A DNA stretch of 64,000 nt from JBCFBK01 sp038562555. GTDB taxonomy: Bacteria > Bacteroidota > Bacteroidia > Bacteroidales > Prolixibacteraceae. The translations under genes and the position numbers were made by a program. Below the pieces are notes generated by a model. It was not told the DNA's origin. It did no database searches and worked only from the letters and a program-made list of their open reading frames with translations. The DNA is taken from contig JBCFBK010000032.1 of the NCBI GenBank assembly GCA_038562555.1, positions 1 to 64,000 of the forward strand. The letters are read 5' to 3'. Shown here one piece after another: positions 35,229-44,422 of this stretch. How positions within the stretch are numbered: the stretch's first letter is position 1; each line of letters begins with the position of its first letter.

Positions 35229-35304
35229 TCGTATGGAACTCCATGCTGCTGAAATTACTATTATATCTTTGGGCGTTGCAAAGCAGCATGTTCGTTTCAT
35301 ACGA
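35229..35304. repeat. long inverted repeat (stem-loop) inside the polysaccharide operon
   Basis: The outer arms TCGTATG and CATACGA (35229-35235, 35298-35304), the middle arms GAA and TTC (35236-35238, 35291-35293) and the inner 9-bp arms CATGCTGCT and AGCAGCATG (35242-35250, 35282-35290) form one bulged stem of 19 bp with a 31-nt loop. It lies between the flippase and the downstream glycosyltransferase, both on the minus strand. There is no T-run, so it is not a plain terminator. Confidence 0.6.
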
Positions 35305-35347
35305 ATGTAAATCTATTATTTTTTGTATTATGAGTTATTTGAAAACG

Positions 35348-36811
35348 TCACTTTTTTGTTGAACTGTTTAAAATGGTGAGAGAGCGTACTTTCTCTAAAA
35401 TGTTATACTCTTTGCTAAACTGGATATAGCATATAAAAATAACAAGAGAAAGAAATGCTTTAATAAAGAAACTTATTAAAAAATCCAAATCGTGGGTCAA
35501 TTTCGAACCGAAAAATAATAGGACAGTCAGAATTAGGCATAGCGTGACCGGCGAAATGAATTGCCTCCAGAAAGGAAGCATACTCAGCTTTAATGTGAAT
35601 TTGTACATCAACACGTAACATTGGATGAAATTGATAAGGAAAGAAAAGCTAATGCTCCAGGCCACAGCCTCCAGACTCTTGAAGATGAAAATACCGATCA
35701 TCATACCTGTAATACTTAAAATGGCAGAAAGAAGACCGCTGATAAACAAACTCTTTGTGTCGTTTGCTGCTTGAAAAATGGAACCCGATGTTGAAAGAAT
35801 TATTTGTATTCCGACCGTAAGAGATAAAATCTGGAATACAGGCACAGAAGCATCCCATTGCGTACCAAAAATTAAAACTATAAGTTCCCTGGCGGTAAAC
35901 CAAAGAAACGTAGATAAAGAGAACCCGATAAATGCCAGAAGCCGGACTATTCGTAGATACGACCAGGATAAATGCTTCAGGTCATTTTGAAACTCTGAAA
36001 ATACAGGATGCATTACCGGCGTGATTACATGGGTTATATTCTGAAGGGGAAGCATCATCAGTCGGTAGGATTTTTCATAATAACCTAGTGCAGAGAGATT
36101 AAGATATTTGCCAATCAACAATTTATCAAGATTTCTGCTAAAATAATTTATTATATTAAAAAAGAACTGATAGCTTGAGAACTGGTAGATTTTACGCATA
36201 GAGGCCAGTCCGAAAGTTCGTTTTAGTTTTAGCGGATGCTTTTTAAAATTTATGGTGAATATTATAATGCTTGAAAAGATAGGATTGATCAACAAAGCAT
36301 AAAGGCCGGCTCCGTAAAGCGCGGCAATGACAGAAATGGCTCCTCCGATGAACTGGACAATAAGGCTCCTGAAGGCGATAAATCTAAATTCCTTATTTTT
36401 CAGTAATAATGCATTCGGTACGATGTTTAAGGCAGAGAAGAACAAATTGACAGAAAGTAGCTGACAGATCGGTACCAATATCGGAGCGTCGTAGTAATCG
36501 GCAATTACCCATGAAAAAAGGAAAAAACAAACAGAAGTAATTAGCGCTGTCCACATCGTGAACGAAAAGATATCTGTGAGTTCGTTTTTATTCAAGTCTT
36601 TTTTTTGAATGATTGCAGGAGCGATCCCCAGATCACTAAGCATCCCAAAAAAGATAATGAGCACGGTGGCAATCGCTACTACTCCAAAATCTGCCGGACT
36701 TATCAGACGAGCTAATATACCGGTTACAATCAGGGAAATGGCTATTCCTAAGTATTTTGAAATGGCAGAATATGTAATTCCCGATATAATTTCATTTTTA
36801 GTTGAACTCAT
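35348..36811 (-). CDS. Wzx-like lipopolysaccharide/exopolysaccharide flippase (MOP superfamily)
   Basis: A 487-residue inner-membrane protein with about 12-14 helices, of the polysaccharide transporter family in the MOP superfamily (WzxC-like). It begins EIISGITYSAISKYLGIAIS and has ADFGVVAIATVLIIFFGMLSD and LNLSALGYYEKSYRLMMLPL, typical signatures. Its role is to flip undecaprenyl-diphosphate-linked repeat units to the periplasm for polymerisation. Its ATG overlaps the stop of the preceding GT2 gene by one base. The presence of Wzx- and Wzy-like genes makes this a Wzy-dependent assembly locus. Confidence 0.9.
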   Translation of the reverse strand: MSSTKNEIISGITYSAISKYLGIAISLIVTGILARLISPADFGVVAIATVLIIFFGMLSDLGIAPAIIQKKDLNKNELTDIFSFTMWTALITSVCFFLFSWVIADYYDAPILVPICQLLSVNLFFSALNIVPNALLLKNKEFRFIAFRSLIVQFIGGAISVIAALYGAGLYALLINPIFSSIIIFTINFKKHPLKLKRTFGLASMRKIYQFSSYQFFFNIINYFSRNLDKLLIGKYLNLSALGYYEKSYRLMMLPLQNITHVITPVMHPVFSEFQNDLKHLSWSYLRIVRLLAFIGFSLSTFLWFTARELIVLIFGTQWDASVPVFQILSLTVGIQIILSTSGSIFQAANDTKSLFISGLLSAILSITGMMIGIFIFKSLEAVAWSISFSFLINFIQCYVLMYKFTLKLSMLPFWRQFISPVTLCLILTVLLFFGSKLTHDLDFLISFFIKAFLSLVIFICYIQFSKEYNILEKVRSLTILNSSTKK

Positions 36812-37773
36812 TATTTCTTCTTGAAGTACGACTTTAGAGTAATTGAAAACGGAAATAAAAGAATGATTAAATTTTTGAGTGTAAGGTATTTAAAATATGA
36901 GTTTTCAACGCAGATCATGAATACTTTATTTCTTTCCTTAAATGATAAGACATTCGCATTATAAACAGAAGGATTGAGAATGTAGCTGATTAGTTTATCG
37001 ATTGCAGCCGGGAAAGGGGTCGACGGACGAGTTTTTGAATATTTAATGAGTTCATGGACTACTGTTAAGTAACTGCTGATGTGATGAAATGAGTAATTGT
37101 TTGTCATAATGGAATTAACCCGTACCCGTCTTTTAAAAAAACGTTTCGAAATACATCCGACCCGGTTTGCATTTAAGTATAGAATCCCGGAAAATAATTC
37201 ATCTTCGTGGATGATATCAGGATAGAAAGCATGATTATTACTAAATAAAAAATTACGATTTATTAAGTTTAAACACACCGAGGCCCTGTACTTCATTTTA
37301 TCCAAAAGGATTTCTAAAATTTCCGGGCCGGTATATATCCGGTCCTCCACATATTGTGCCCGGTTATAACTAAAATGTGAATCCAGTTCTTTATGGTCAT
37401 CGCGAAAGGCTTCTGCATCAAAAAAAACAAAATCCAGTTGTTCATTACAACATTTTTCATAACAACATAATAGTGTTTCCTCCTCCAACAAATCATCACT
37501 ATCCATAAAATATATAAACTCGCCTGTCGTTTTTGACATCCCGACGTTTCGTGCTTCCGATAAACCTTTGTTAGTTTGTGAAAAAATCCGGATCCTGGGA
37601 TCAGTCTGAGCTAATTTGCTAATTCGTTCGAAGCTGTTATCCGTTGAACCGTCATTAATTACAATGATTTCAATTTCCTTCAATGTTTGATTCATAACGC
37701 TGAGTAAAGCATCTTCAACGTATTCTTCTGTATTATATACCGGCATTATTACGCTTACCTTTGGATGAATCAT
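36811..37773 (-). CDS. glycosyltransferase, GT2 family
   Basis: A 320-residue GT2 enzyme with the textbook N-terminus KVSVIMPVYNTEEYVEDALL, IEIIVINDGSTDNSFERI, NKGLSEARNVGMSKTTGEF and the DxD site YFMDSDDLL. The C-terminal half is hydrophobic in places but lacks clear membrane helices. Its stop overlaps the flippase start by one base, indicating tight coupling. It adds an unknown sugar to the repeat unit. Confidence 0.88.
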   Translation of the reverse strand: MIHPKVSVIMPVYNTEEYVEDALLSVMNQTLKEIEIIVINDGSTDNSFERISKLAQTDPRIRIFSQTNKGLSEARNVGMSKTTGEFIYFMDSDDLLEEETLLCCYEKCCNEQLDFVFFDAEAFRDDHKELDSHFSYNRAQYVEDRIYTGPEILEILLDKMKYRASVCLNLINRNFLFSNNHAFYPDIIHEDELFSGILYLNANRVGCISKRFFKRRVRVNSIMTNNYSFHHISSYLTVVHELIKYSKTRPSTPFPAAIDKLISYILNPSVYNANVLSFKERNKVFMICVENSYFKYLTLKNLIILLFPFSITLKSYFKKK

Positions 37774-37798
37774 TTTTTTTTTTTATAATGGAATTTTT

Positions 37799-38968
37799 TT
37801 AGTTTTCACTATGATGGGTATGAATAAATCTGCGATTTACCCCTTTTAACCGAAATAAATTTAAGAACATTAGAAAAAAAAGCATTGGAATTTTTCTAAT
37901 TGCTTTTTCCAAAGCTTTGTTATCCAAATCTCGTGGAATCGCGACAGCCATCGTCACAATGATCAATAAAAAAATTACCCACCATTTCAATGCCGATTCA
38001 AAATGAGTTATAGAAAGTATAATAGTGAGTAAAAAAATAAACCCTAATAACAGAAGTCTTGGCAGCATTATCCATTGCAGAAGCTTATCCGCGTAATCTA
38101 TGTTGTTGGTGTATAATGCATAAGGCAAATCACGTAGAGCCATCTTTAGAGAGCCAAACTGAGCAGCCAGCCACCTTTGGCGTTGCCGGTAGAAGGCCGA
38201 AGCACTTTGGATTTTTTCGTCGTATACGATTACTTCATCTAAATATTCGATGTAAATCCGTTGTTTTAGCAGAAGAATTTCCAACTCTTTGTCTTCACCG
38301 GCTGTGGATATTTTCCTTATGTTTTCGCGAAACCACGTATAGTCAAAGGCCATTCCTGAACCGCTTAATGCTGAAGATAATCCAAGAAAAACGTGACCTT
38401 TTCTAAAATAGGCATTATTCATCTCCTCACTGGCAGCATCCAGTACAGCAATATCTGTGTTAAAATTTTTTCCTCTTCGGTGTGCCTGAATAGCCATTGC
38501 GCCTGCGTCGTAGGCCCTGTTAATCTGTTCCAGAAAGTCAGGCTCAACTATATTGTCAGCATCCAATATGACAACGGCATCGTATGAAGCGGCTTTTAGA
38601 AAATCAATGGCGAAATTTAATGCTTTGGCTTTTGAGCTGTTTTCGAAGTCTACCTTGAGCAGGGATAATGGCAAATTTGAGAGACGTAGGTTTGTTTCCT
38701 CACTCATCTGATCTGAGATCACGATAATCTCATAGTGTCCCTTAGGATAATTCTGTTGAAGAAAGGCCTTTACGGAAGATTCAATGACCCGATCCTCTTT
38801 GTAAGCAGGAAACAGTACTACAAAACGATGTAATTTTTTTGCGGAGGGATATTGATCACTGCGCTTAAATCTGGAAAAGACAGCGAAAATAAACAGATAA
38901 AGAACAGAAAACCCTAGGTATGCAAATAGTATGTTATCAAAGATAATCAACAGGTTATTCAGGCTCAT
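37799..38968 (-). CDS. membrane glycosyltransferase, GT2 family with QxxRW
   Basis: A 389-residue membrane GT2. An N-terminal helix (about 8-30) is followed by the catalytic domain with FVVLFPAYKEDRVIESSVKA, DAVVILDADNIVEPDFLEQI and YRQRQRWLAAQFG. The last contains the QxxRW signature of processive, cellulose-synthase-like enzymes. Two helices near 300-350 follow. It could make a homopolymeric stretch or simply transfer one sugar. It starts only two bases after the upstream GT2 stop. Confidence 0.87.
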   Translation of the reverse strand: MSLNNLLIIFDNILFAYLGFSVLYLFIFAVFSRFKRSDQYPSAKKLHRFVVLFPAYKEDRVIESSVKAFLQQNYPKGHYEIIVISDQMSEETNLRLSNLPLSLLKVDFENSSKAKALNFAIDFLKAASYDAVVILDADNIVEPDFLEQINRAYDAGAMAIQAHRRGKNFNTDIAVLDAASEEMNNAYFRKGHVFLGLSSALSGSGMAFDYTWFRENIRKISTAGEDKELEILLLKQRIYIEYLDEVIVYDEKIQSASAFYRQRQRWLAAQFGSLKMALRDLPYALYTNNIDYADKLLQWIMLPRLLLLGFIFLLTIILSITHFESALKWWVIFLLIIVTMAVAIPRDLDNKALEKAIRKIPMLFFLMFLNLFRLKGVNRRFIHTHHSEN

Positions 38969-38970
38969 AG

Positions 38971-39867
38971 TCAGTTATTTTTGTTTTTTAAAAAGATAAA
39001 GCTCAAAGCACCCGAAAACGCAGCCTTTATTAAATCAGTACGTCCGTTAAATAAAAATGTTATACTGTTTTTGGGGAGTACCAACGATAATTGATAAACC
39101 AGCGAAAGATATTTCGATCGTCCTTCCAGGTTTCGATATGCGTATAATAAGCGATTTCTTGTAATAAAAAAGGTACGGAGGGGGCTCGCTTGTCCGGTAC
39201 TCTGACTCTCTTTATGGTATATCGTGCATTTTGGTTCATAATAAAGTGAAAAACCACCCCTTCTAATTTTTGAGCACCAGTCCATTTCTTCATAATAAAG
39301 AAAATAAATTTCGGGCATCATGCCAACCTTTTCTATCACCTCTCTTTTTAACATCATAGCAGCGCCATGAAGATAAGGCATGGAAACAGGCAAATCATAT
39401 TGTCCGCGATCCTGTTCCCCATGCCCGATTGTCTGATTGCGTAAAGTAATAGGCGTAAACCTGGTATAACCGGCATATTGAATATCTTCAGGAGGAAAGG
39501 CGTACTTTATCTTTGGAGATACAGCTCCAATATGGGCGTCGGAATCTAGTCTTTCTGTCACAAAACGAAGGGTATCATCTTTGATTATTGTGTCGTTATT
39601 GAGCAGAAGAATGAACCTTCCTCTACTGGCCCTTATCCCGATATTATTTCCGCCGGCAAATCCGAGATTCGTTTCGCTTCTTATCGTGATAACCCAGGGA
39701 TATCGTTCCTTTAACCTTTCTGCTTCATTGGAGCCAGAAGCGTTATCAATAACAATGAGTTCATAAGATATGCTAAGATGATTCCTGACCGATTCAATCA
39801 ATTCACATGTATCCGAAAAACCGTTGTAATTAACGGTTATAATTGATAGTTCAATCGGTTTTTGCAT
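38971..39867 (-). CDS. glycosyltransferase, GT2 family (rhamnosyltransferase-like)
   Basis: A 298-residue GT2 of the WbbL/rhamnosyltransferase-like subgroup. LSIITVNYNGFSDTCELIES, LIVIDNASGSNEAERLKERY, TNLGFAGGNNIGIRASRG and the FILLLNNDTI acidic site are characteristic, with YLHGAAMMLKREVIEKVG further on. The ATG at 39867 fits the family N-terminus; the frame extends to 39912. It overlaps the Wzy-like gene by 17 bp. The transferred sugar is inferred only by subgroup. Confidence 0.87.
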   Translation of the reverse strand: MQKPIELSIITVNYNGFSDTCELIESVRNHLSISYELIVIDNASGSNEAERLKERYPWVITIRSETNLGFAGGNNIGIRASRGRFILLLNNDTIIKDDTLRFVTERLDSDAHIGAVSPKIKYAFPPEDIQYAGYTRFTPITLRNQTIGHGEQDRGQYDLPVSMPYLHGAAMMLKREVIEKVGMMPEIYFLYYEEMDWCSKIRRGGFSLYYEPKCTIYHKESQSTGQASPLRTFFITRNRLLYAYRNLEGRSKYLSLVYQLSLVLPKNSITFLFNGRTDLIKAAFSGALSFIFLKNKNN

Positions 39868-41314
39868 TTTCGGGAATTTTGCCTGATTTTTGTTGTTCAA
39901 GTTGCTGATCATATCGTTCAGACATAAATATAAATGCCATCCCCATATAAATTATGGGACCATTAGGGAATTGGGCTACTACCTCATTGGCGTAAGATGC
40001 AACAAATATTCCAAATATGGCAGATAAAAAGGCACCCTCAACGACCTGTATTTCTCTGTTCTTTATCCGAAATATGATTATATAGCTCCCTCTTGCAAGT
40101 ATATAACCAATGATACTCAGGTACAGAATAAGCCCCACAATCCCGGTTTCCACCCAAATCATCACCAACCACGAATCCGTTGGTATTTTGGATATTTCGG
40201 AAGTTGAATATTCCTGAGCTTTTGCTGTTCCTATCCCGACACCAAAAGGTTTGTCGGCTAAATAGGTTCTTATTACTTTCTGATTTTCCAACCGTACGAT
40301 AAAAGAAGGATCTTTATCGGTATGAAAGGTGGTACGCATTCGGCGGATGTAAGAATTTCCTTGCCCTATTGTCGTAAAATTTAAAAAGACAAAAGCACTT
40401 ATTAACACAATAGATAAGCTCATAATAACCTTGAGGTTTTTTGACAATACAGCAAATACAGCAAAGCCTGCAAAGGGTATGACTATCGCGGCTCTGGTTC
40501 CTGATATCAACACACCGTAAGCAGCGGCCAACGCCACGGCAAAAAAATAGATTTTAAGTGCTTTATTTTTTTTATAAAATGAGACTATGGAAAAGAAAAC
40601 CATTGAAAATGCCATTCCGCACCCAAAATTGGCGGCATCTGTAAAAAACGAAAAATAACGAATCCCGGAAGAAAGAATATGTGTTCTCGCCTTGCCTTCG
40701 ATAAATAACCATCTGTTCTCTGCGGCATCGAAGCCGGTATATTTTTGAACTAATGCTTTAGCGATGGCAAGGAGAACAAAAACCGACCAGATCAAAATGA
40801 TAATTTTAAGGTCCTTATATCGGTTAAAAAGTAGAAACGTTAATATTGGCACTGAAAAAAAATAAAATGATGTTCTTCTTACACCGATTATCCAGGCATC
40901 GAATGGACCTTCTGGATTCAATACAGTTAGTATGCAAAAGAAAGCCCATACTGAAACGACAACCGTAAGTCCGTTTCTTAAATTTTCCCATGGCCATCTT
41001 GTTTTAAAAGAAGTAAAGTAAATACCTAAAAAAACGAGGGCTACAAGAGCATCGATTAGTACACCCCCCATAAGTCCCGGAACATATCGGGTAACACCCA
41101 TGATGAAATAGTTCACTGTGAATAGGAGAAGGAAGGACAGGTAAGGAATTTTCAAAAGAAACAAAAGGACAAGGAATCCTATGGGCATAATTGAAAGAAG
41201 AATGCTTAACGGCACGCTCACATGCAGGTTCAGATAAACAACCAGAAATAATCCGGTGACTAATCCGACGTATACAACAGCTTGTGTAAGAGATATAACC
41301 CAGCGTTCCCTCAT
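39851..41314 (-). CDS. O-antigen ligase/Wzy-like polysaccharide polymerase
   Basis: A 487-residue inner-membrane protein with about 11-12 helices and a large periplasmic loop between about 330 and 400 (RRMRTTFHTDKDPSFIVRLE). ISGTRAAIVIPFAGFAVFAV resembles the conserved patch of the Wzy_C/O-antigen ligase family. DKPFGVGIGTAKAQEY is also typical. It probably polymerises flipped repeat units in the periplasm. It sits between the chain-length protein and glycosyltransferases in the operon. Ligase activity cannot be excluded. Confidence 0.85.
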   Translation of the reverse strand: MRERWVISLTQAVVYVGLVTGLFLVVYLNLHVSVPLSILLSIMPIGFLVLLFLLKIPYLSFLLLFTVNYFIMGVTRYVPGLMGGVLIDALVALVFLGIYFTSFKTRWPWENLRNGLTVVVSVWAFFCILTVLNPEGPFDAWIIGVRRTSFYFFSVPILTFLLFNRYKDLKIIILIWSVFVLLAIAKALVQKYTGFDAAENRWLFIEGKARTHILSSGIRYFSFFTDAANFGCGMAFSMVFFSIVSFYKKNKALKIYFFAVALAAAYGVLISGTRAAIVIPFAGFAVFAVLSKNLKVIMSLSIVLISAFVFLNFTTIGQGNSYIRRMRTTFHTDKDPSFIVRLENQKVIRTYLADKPFGVGIGTAKAQEYSTSEISKIPTDSWLVMIWVETGIVGLILYLSIIGYILARGSYIIIFRIKNREIQVVEGAFLSAIFGIFVASYANEVVAQFPNGPIIYMGMAFIFMSERYDQQLEQQKSGKIPENAKTD

Positions 41315-41326
41315 AATGTTACCGTT

Positions 41327-43474
41327 TTATTCTACCGATGTAAGTCCCAACTGACTCAGGCGGTAGACTAATTTTCGGATGTAGGTATAAGGAGGTAAAA
41401 GTCCCGTAAAAAACTCAACTTCGTCACGTTTTGTTTTATTTAAAACAAGAAATATCATTGAATTTTGAGCTTCATCTTTAAGATTCTTAAATAAGAACCG
41501 ATCAGTATTTCTCCATGTTCTTGTTGAACGTACAATTAGCAAATTGATATGAGACTGGTGTAACAAACTTTTTGGAACAGATGATTCCTGCAGGGGCGGA
41601 TACTCAACCAATGTAACGTGTTCCCCTTTATTTGCAGAGAATTCATCCAAACTCCGTGCAAATACAAACTCGCTGGATGCCGGTGAAAAGTCTGTTTCCC
41701 AGGAAAGCATCTTGACTTTTAATCCAATGGTGCTGAAATATGAAGCTAACTGGTTTGCAACAAATGTCTTTCCTTCACCGTTTTCGATACTAAAAAGATT
41801 GACAATCAATTGCCTGTCAGGATGGGAGTAGCGTAATAACGAATTGGCAAGTGATTTTGCGGCTATTTCATTCACCTTCTTTGAATATCCCCGGTGTCGC
41901 AATTTATTTTTACCAGGAAAAGCCCCGATTACCTTACCTGACGTTATTCGTTCTGTCCTGATTTTATCGCGTAACGTATGATCTAAGATTTCGATTAAAA
42001 GGAAATAACCGAAAATAAAAACGAAACTTCCTATCAACGCAATGATGATTTTCATTTTCCTTTTTGTAGGGGCGGAACTGAGCGGATAGGTTGGTGGATT
42101 AAGAACCCGTAAAGTGGCTGAATTCATTTGGAGACTTTTTTGACGAAGCCGCGCAGTATTCAGGCTGTGCAGGATTTCCATGTAGGAAGCTTCTGTAAAA
42201 TTTATTTCCCGTTCTTTTCTTTTTATCGTTGATCCTATCGGAGAATAGTATACATATTCTTCATCAAGTTCAGCGTGCCACCGCTCCATCACTTCCAGTT
42301 TTGCTTTTGATTCCTCCAGCCTCAGAATTTCTGCTAACCACTGTTCAACCAGGCCAGCATTCGGGTAACCATCTTTTGAGGTTTTTTGTATATTAATGTC
42401 GTCTGAAAACGTTTTGAAATCATCTTCCTTTTTCTGTAAAAGCTTCTTATATGATTCCAGTTCGTTTTTTTCAGAGATGGTTGAATCATTTTGAAAAGTT
42501 TCGATTTGTGCAATTTGAGAGGAAAGGTCAGATATTTCCTGTAACTTATTTATAAATAAGCTATTGTTTCGTAATATTTGAACGTTTTGACCAATCCTTT
42601 TTTCAAGCTCCTTAACCAGAGCCTGTGAACTGTTGTACTGGAGAAAGATATCCTCCTGCTGTAGTTGAAAATCCCGGCTCAGCGCAGCAAGATGCTTTGT
42701 CTGCTCATCATAGTTAATAATCCGTTTTTGTATGTTGTAATTTGTAAGGGAGTCTTCTGATATTTTAAGTCTTGTTCCTGTTTTGCGCAATTCTTCTTCA
42801 AAAAAGCGAATAACTTTATCCGTTTCCCCAAATTGCAGGCCTTCGTACTGTTTCATAAATTCTTCATTCAGTAGGAGAAGCGTATTAAAAGTAATACCTG
42901 GATCACCCGTGGTATATTTAATCTCCAACATATCACTATTTCCTAATCGTCGTACAATTATCTTACTCAATGCATCGTAGCTGTAGTAGGGAGGTGCCCA
43001 ATTGAAAAGCCCGTAAAGAAAATTTTTGGTATCCGAATCAGCGTATGAAAATAACCGTTCCAACGTTCTTTCCTCCGAATTTTTGTCGATCAGATCCTGT
43101 ACCTTTTGGGGAGTAATACTTAATAAATGTCGATAATTTCCAGCCTGAATGTAGTTGTTATCCTCATTAATATTCCCATACATCATATGCTGCGCGAACA
43201 GTCGCATAGACACTCTCCGGAGCGTGCTTTTAGCAGTGATAACATTAATCAGGTTATCGATGGTATTATTGACGACGTTTATATTTTGGACTGATCCGTC
43301 TGCACCAATGTTAAAACCAGACATTACTCCGGTGTAGATTGTCGTCTTAACTTCGTAAGAACGCGGAAGATTTCTGGTTTTGTAGATCATGAACAGTGTG
43401 ACTAAAAGGGGGAAAAGGATGAGCCACCACTTGATTCGGTATATAAAACGAAAAAAATAAGAAACAAATTCCAT
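41327..43474 (-). CDS. Wzc-like polysaccharide co-polymerase with degenerate tyrosine-kinase domain
   Basis: A 715-residue inner-membrane protein. Two helices (about 12-30 and 478-500) flank a large periplasmic part rich in coiled coil (about 220-430), as in chain-length regulators. The cytoplasmic C-terminal domain (about 540-715) has a Walker-A-like ENGEGKT (564-570), but the second Asp-rich motif reads LSWETD (591-596) and the Walker B position reads LVEYPP instead of a DTPP-like motif. No Tyr cluster ends the protein. In active BY-kinases those residues bind ATP-Mg and the Tyr cluster is phosphorylated. It is therefore probably a non-kinase or weak ATPase version. It lies between the TolC-like and Wzy-like genes. 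Confidence 0.85.
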   Translation of the reverse strand: MEFVSYFFRFIYRIKWWLILFPLLVTLFMIYKTRNLPRSYEVKTTIYTGVMSGFNIGADGSVQNINVVNNTIDNLINVITAKSTLRRVSMRLFAQHMMYGNINEDNNYIQAGNYRHLLSITPQKVQDLIDKNSEERTLERLFSYADSDTKNFLYGLFNWAPPYYSYDALSKIIVRRLGNSDMLEIKYTTGDPGITFNTLLLLNEEFMKQYEGLQFGETDKVIRFFEEELRKTGTRLKISEDSLTNYNIQKRIINYDEQTKHLAALSRDFQLQQEDIFLQYNSSQALVKELEKRIGQNVQILRNNSLFINKLQEISDLSSQIAQIETFQNDSTISEKNELESYKKLLQKKEDDFKTFSDDINIQKTSKDGYPNAGLVEQWLAEILRLEESKAKLEVMERWHAELDEEYVYYSPIGSTIKRKEREINFTEASYMEILHSLNTARLRQKSLQMNSATLRVLNPPTYPLSSAPTKRKMKIIIALIGSFVFIFGYFLLIEILDHTLRDKIRTERITSGKVIGAFPGKNKLRHRGYSKKVNEIAAKSLANSLLRYSHPDRQLIVNLFSIENGEGKTFVANQLASYFSTIGLKVKMLSWETDFSPASSEFVFARSLDEFSANKGEHVTLVEYPPLQESSVPKSLLHQSHINLLIVRSTRTWRNTDRFLFKNLKDEAQNSMIFLVLNKTKRDEVEFFTGLLPPYTYIRKLVYRLSQLGLTSVE

Positions 43475-43488
43475 AGGTATATTCCTTA

Positions 43489-44226
43489 TTAGTTTGGTGT
43501 GTTGAGAATCTTAGTTTTTGACAAAACTTCCAGTTGAAGAAGTGCTTTGTTTAAAGAGGATCGGGTTTGTTCATAATCAGCATATGCCGACACTTGGAAG
43601 CTTTTCTGATTATTCAACTCCTGAGAAGTCATTGTTCCATTAATAAAGTTGTTCTCCGCGATTCGATATTGGGCGTTGGCAAGTATCAATGCTTCAATCT
43701 TAATTTTTAGTACCGATAAATACTGTTCTGCATCTGTATACGCTTCAATGATCCTAAGTTTTTGTTCATCATGCCACTTTTCCACTTCAACCTCGGTAGC
43801 TTGCATTTCCAGTTTTTGCCTTTTAACGCGGTTGGGTCGATCAAATAAATCATCCATCGGAATAGAAATAGACCCCCCCACGCTATAGAAACTTTGCTGA
43901 ATATCGGAATATTGATACAGACTCAAATTGTCTTCGGAATAGGATAGAACCCCGGTTTTGCCATACTGATAATTGGCATTGGCTTTAAAATACTTCATCC
44001 AACTTCTTTTTTCAGTCCTCAAAAGACTTTCCTGCTCTTCCTTTTTTATACTGAAAAATTCTACGGCGGCACTTTTTTTTGCGTTCTCAAAAAGTGTAAC
44101 CAAGGGAGGTAGTTGCAAGCTGGCATAATCCTCGGGAACAAGCTTTGAAATCTCGCTTTCCTGAGCTACCAATGCAGGCGGGAAAATCAACGAAAGGTAT
44201 ATGAATATAACACAGCGTCTTTTCAT
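43489..44226 (-). CDS. short TolC-family outer-membrane protein, first gene of operon
   Basis: A 245-residue exported protein (signal peptide 1-21, ending in LVAQ). Long helices (YTDAEQYLSVLKIKIEALIL, RIAENNFINGTMTSQELNNQ, DYEQTRSSLNKALLQLEVLS) and a central strand-rich part (SFYSVGGSISIPMDDLFD) match one half of the TolC repeat. TolC proteins are usually 420-480 residues with two such halves, so this is about half size. It starts the polysaccharide operon, 15 bp before the Wzc-like gene. No Wza-type exporter is visible, so a role as the outer-membrane exit is an inference. Confidence 0.75.
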   Translation of the reverse strand: MKRRCVIFIYLSLIFPPALVAQESEISKLVPEDYASLQLPPLVTLFENAKKSAAVEFFSIKKEEQESLLRTEKRSWMKYFKANANYQYGKTGVLSYSEDNLSLYQYSDIQQSFYSVGGSISIPMDDLFDRPNRVKRQKLEMQATEVEVEKWHDEQKLRIIEAYTDAEQYLSVLKIKIEALILANAQYRIAENNFINGTMTSQELNNQKSFQVSAYADYEQTRSSLNKALLQLEVLSKTKILNTPN

Positions 44227-44343
44227 AAGATCAGGATGATATCAGTTACAATGATACACTTTTTTTAGGAAAGTACGGAAAAATTCACGGAAGAATCATT
44301 AGCTGGCCTTCACCGCAAAAATTCAAATTAGCCAGATATACAA

Positions 44344-44405
44344 AAGCCGGGCAGGAGAAAAATAAAATAGGTTTTCTTCTATTTTATTTTTCTCCTGCCC
44401 GGCTT
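44344..44405 (-). terminator. 27-bp perfect hairpin between LruC gene and polysaccharide operon
   Basis: The arms 44344-44370 and 44379-44405 are complementary over all 27 positions with an 8-nt loop. It begins 18 bp after the LruC stop on the minus strand. The stem interior is a run of A/T, and the outer part is GC-rich. It most likely terminates or stabilises the LruC transcript and separates it from the operon starting at 44226. Confidence 0.8.
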
Positions 44406-44422
44406 AAGAACATATCGTGAAT

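Noticed and set aside
35042..35362. Plus-strand open frame of 106 residues across the flippase-glycosyltransferase spacer
   Set aside because: It overlaps two minus-strand genes, crosses the long inverted repeat and is Cys/Phe-rich like random AT-rich sequence.
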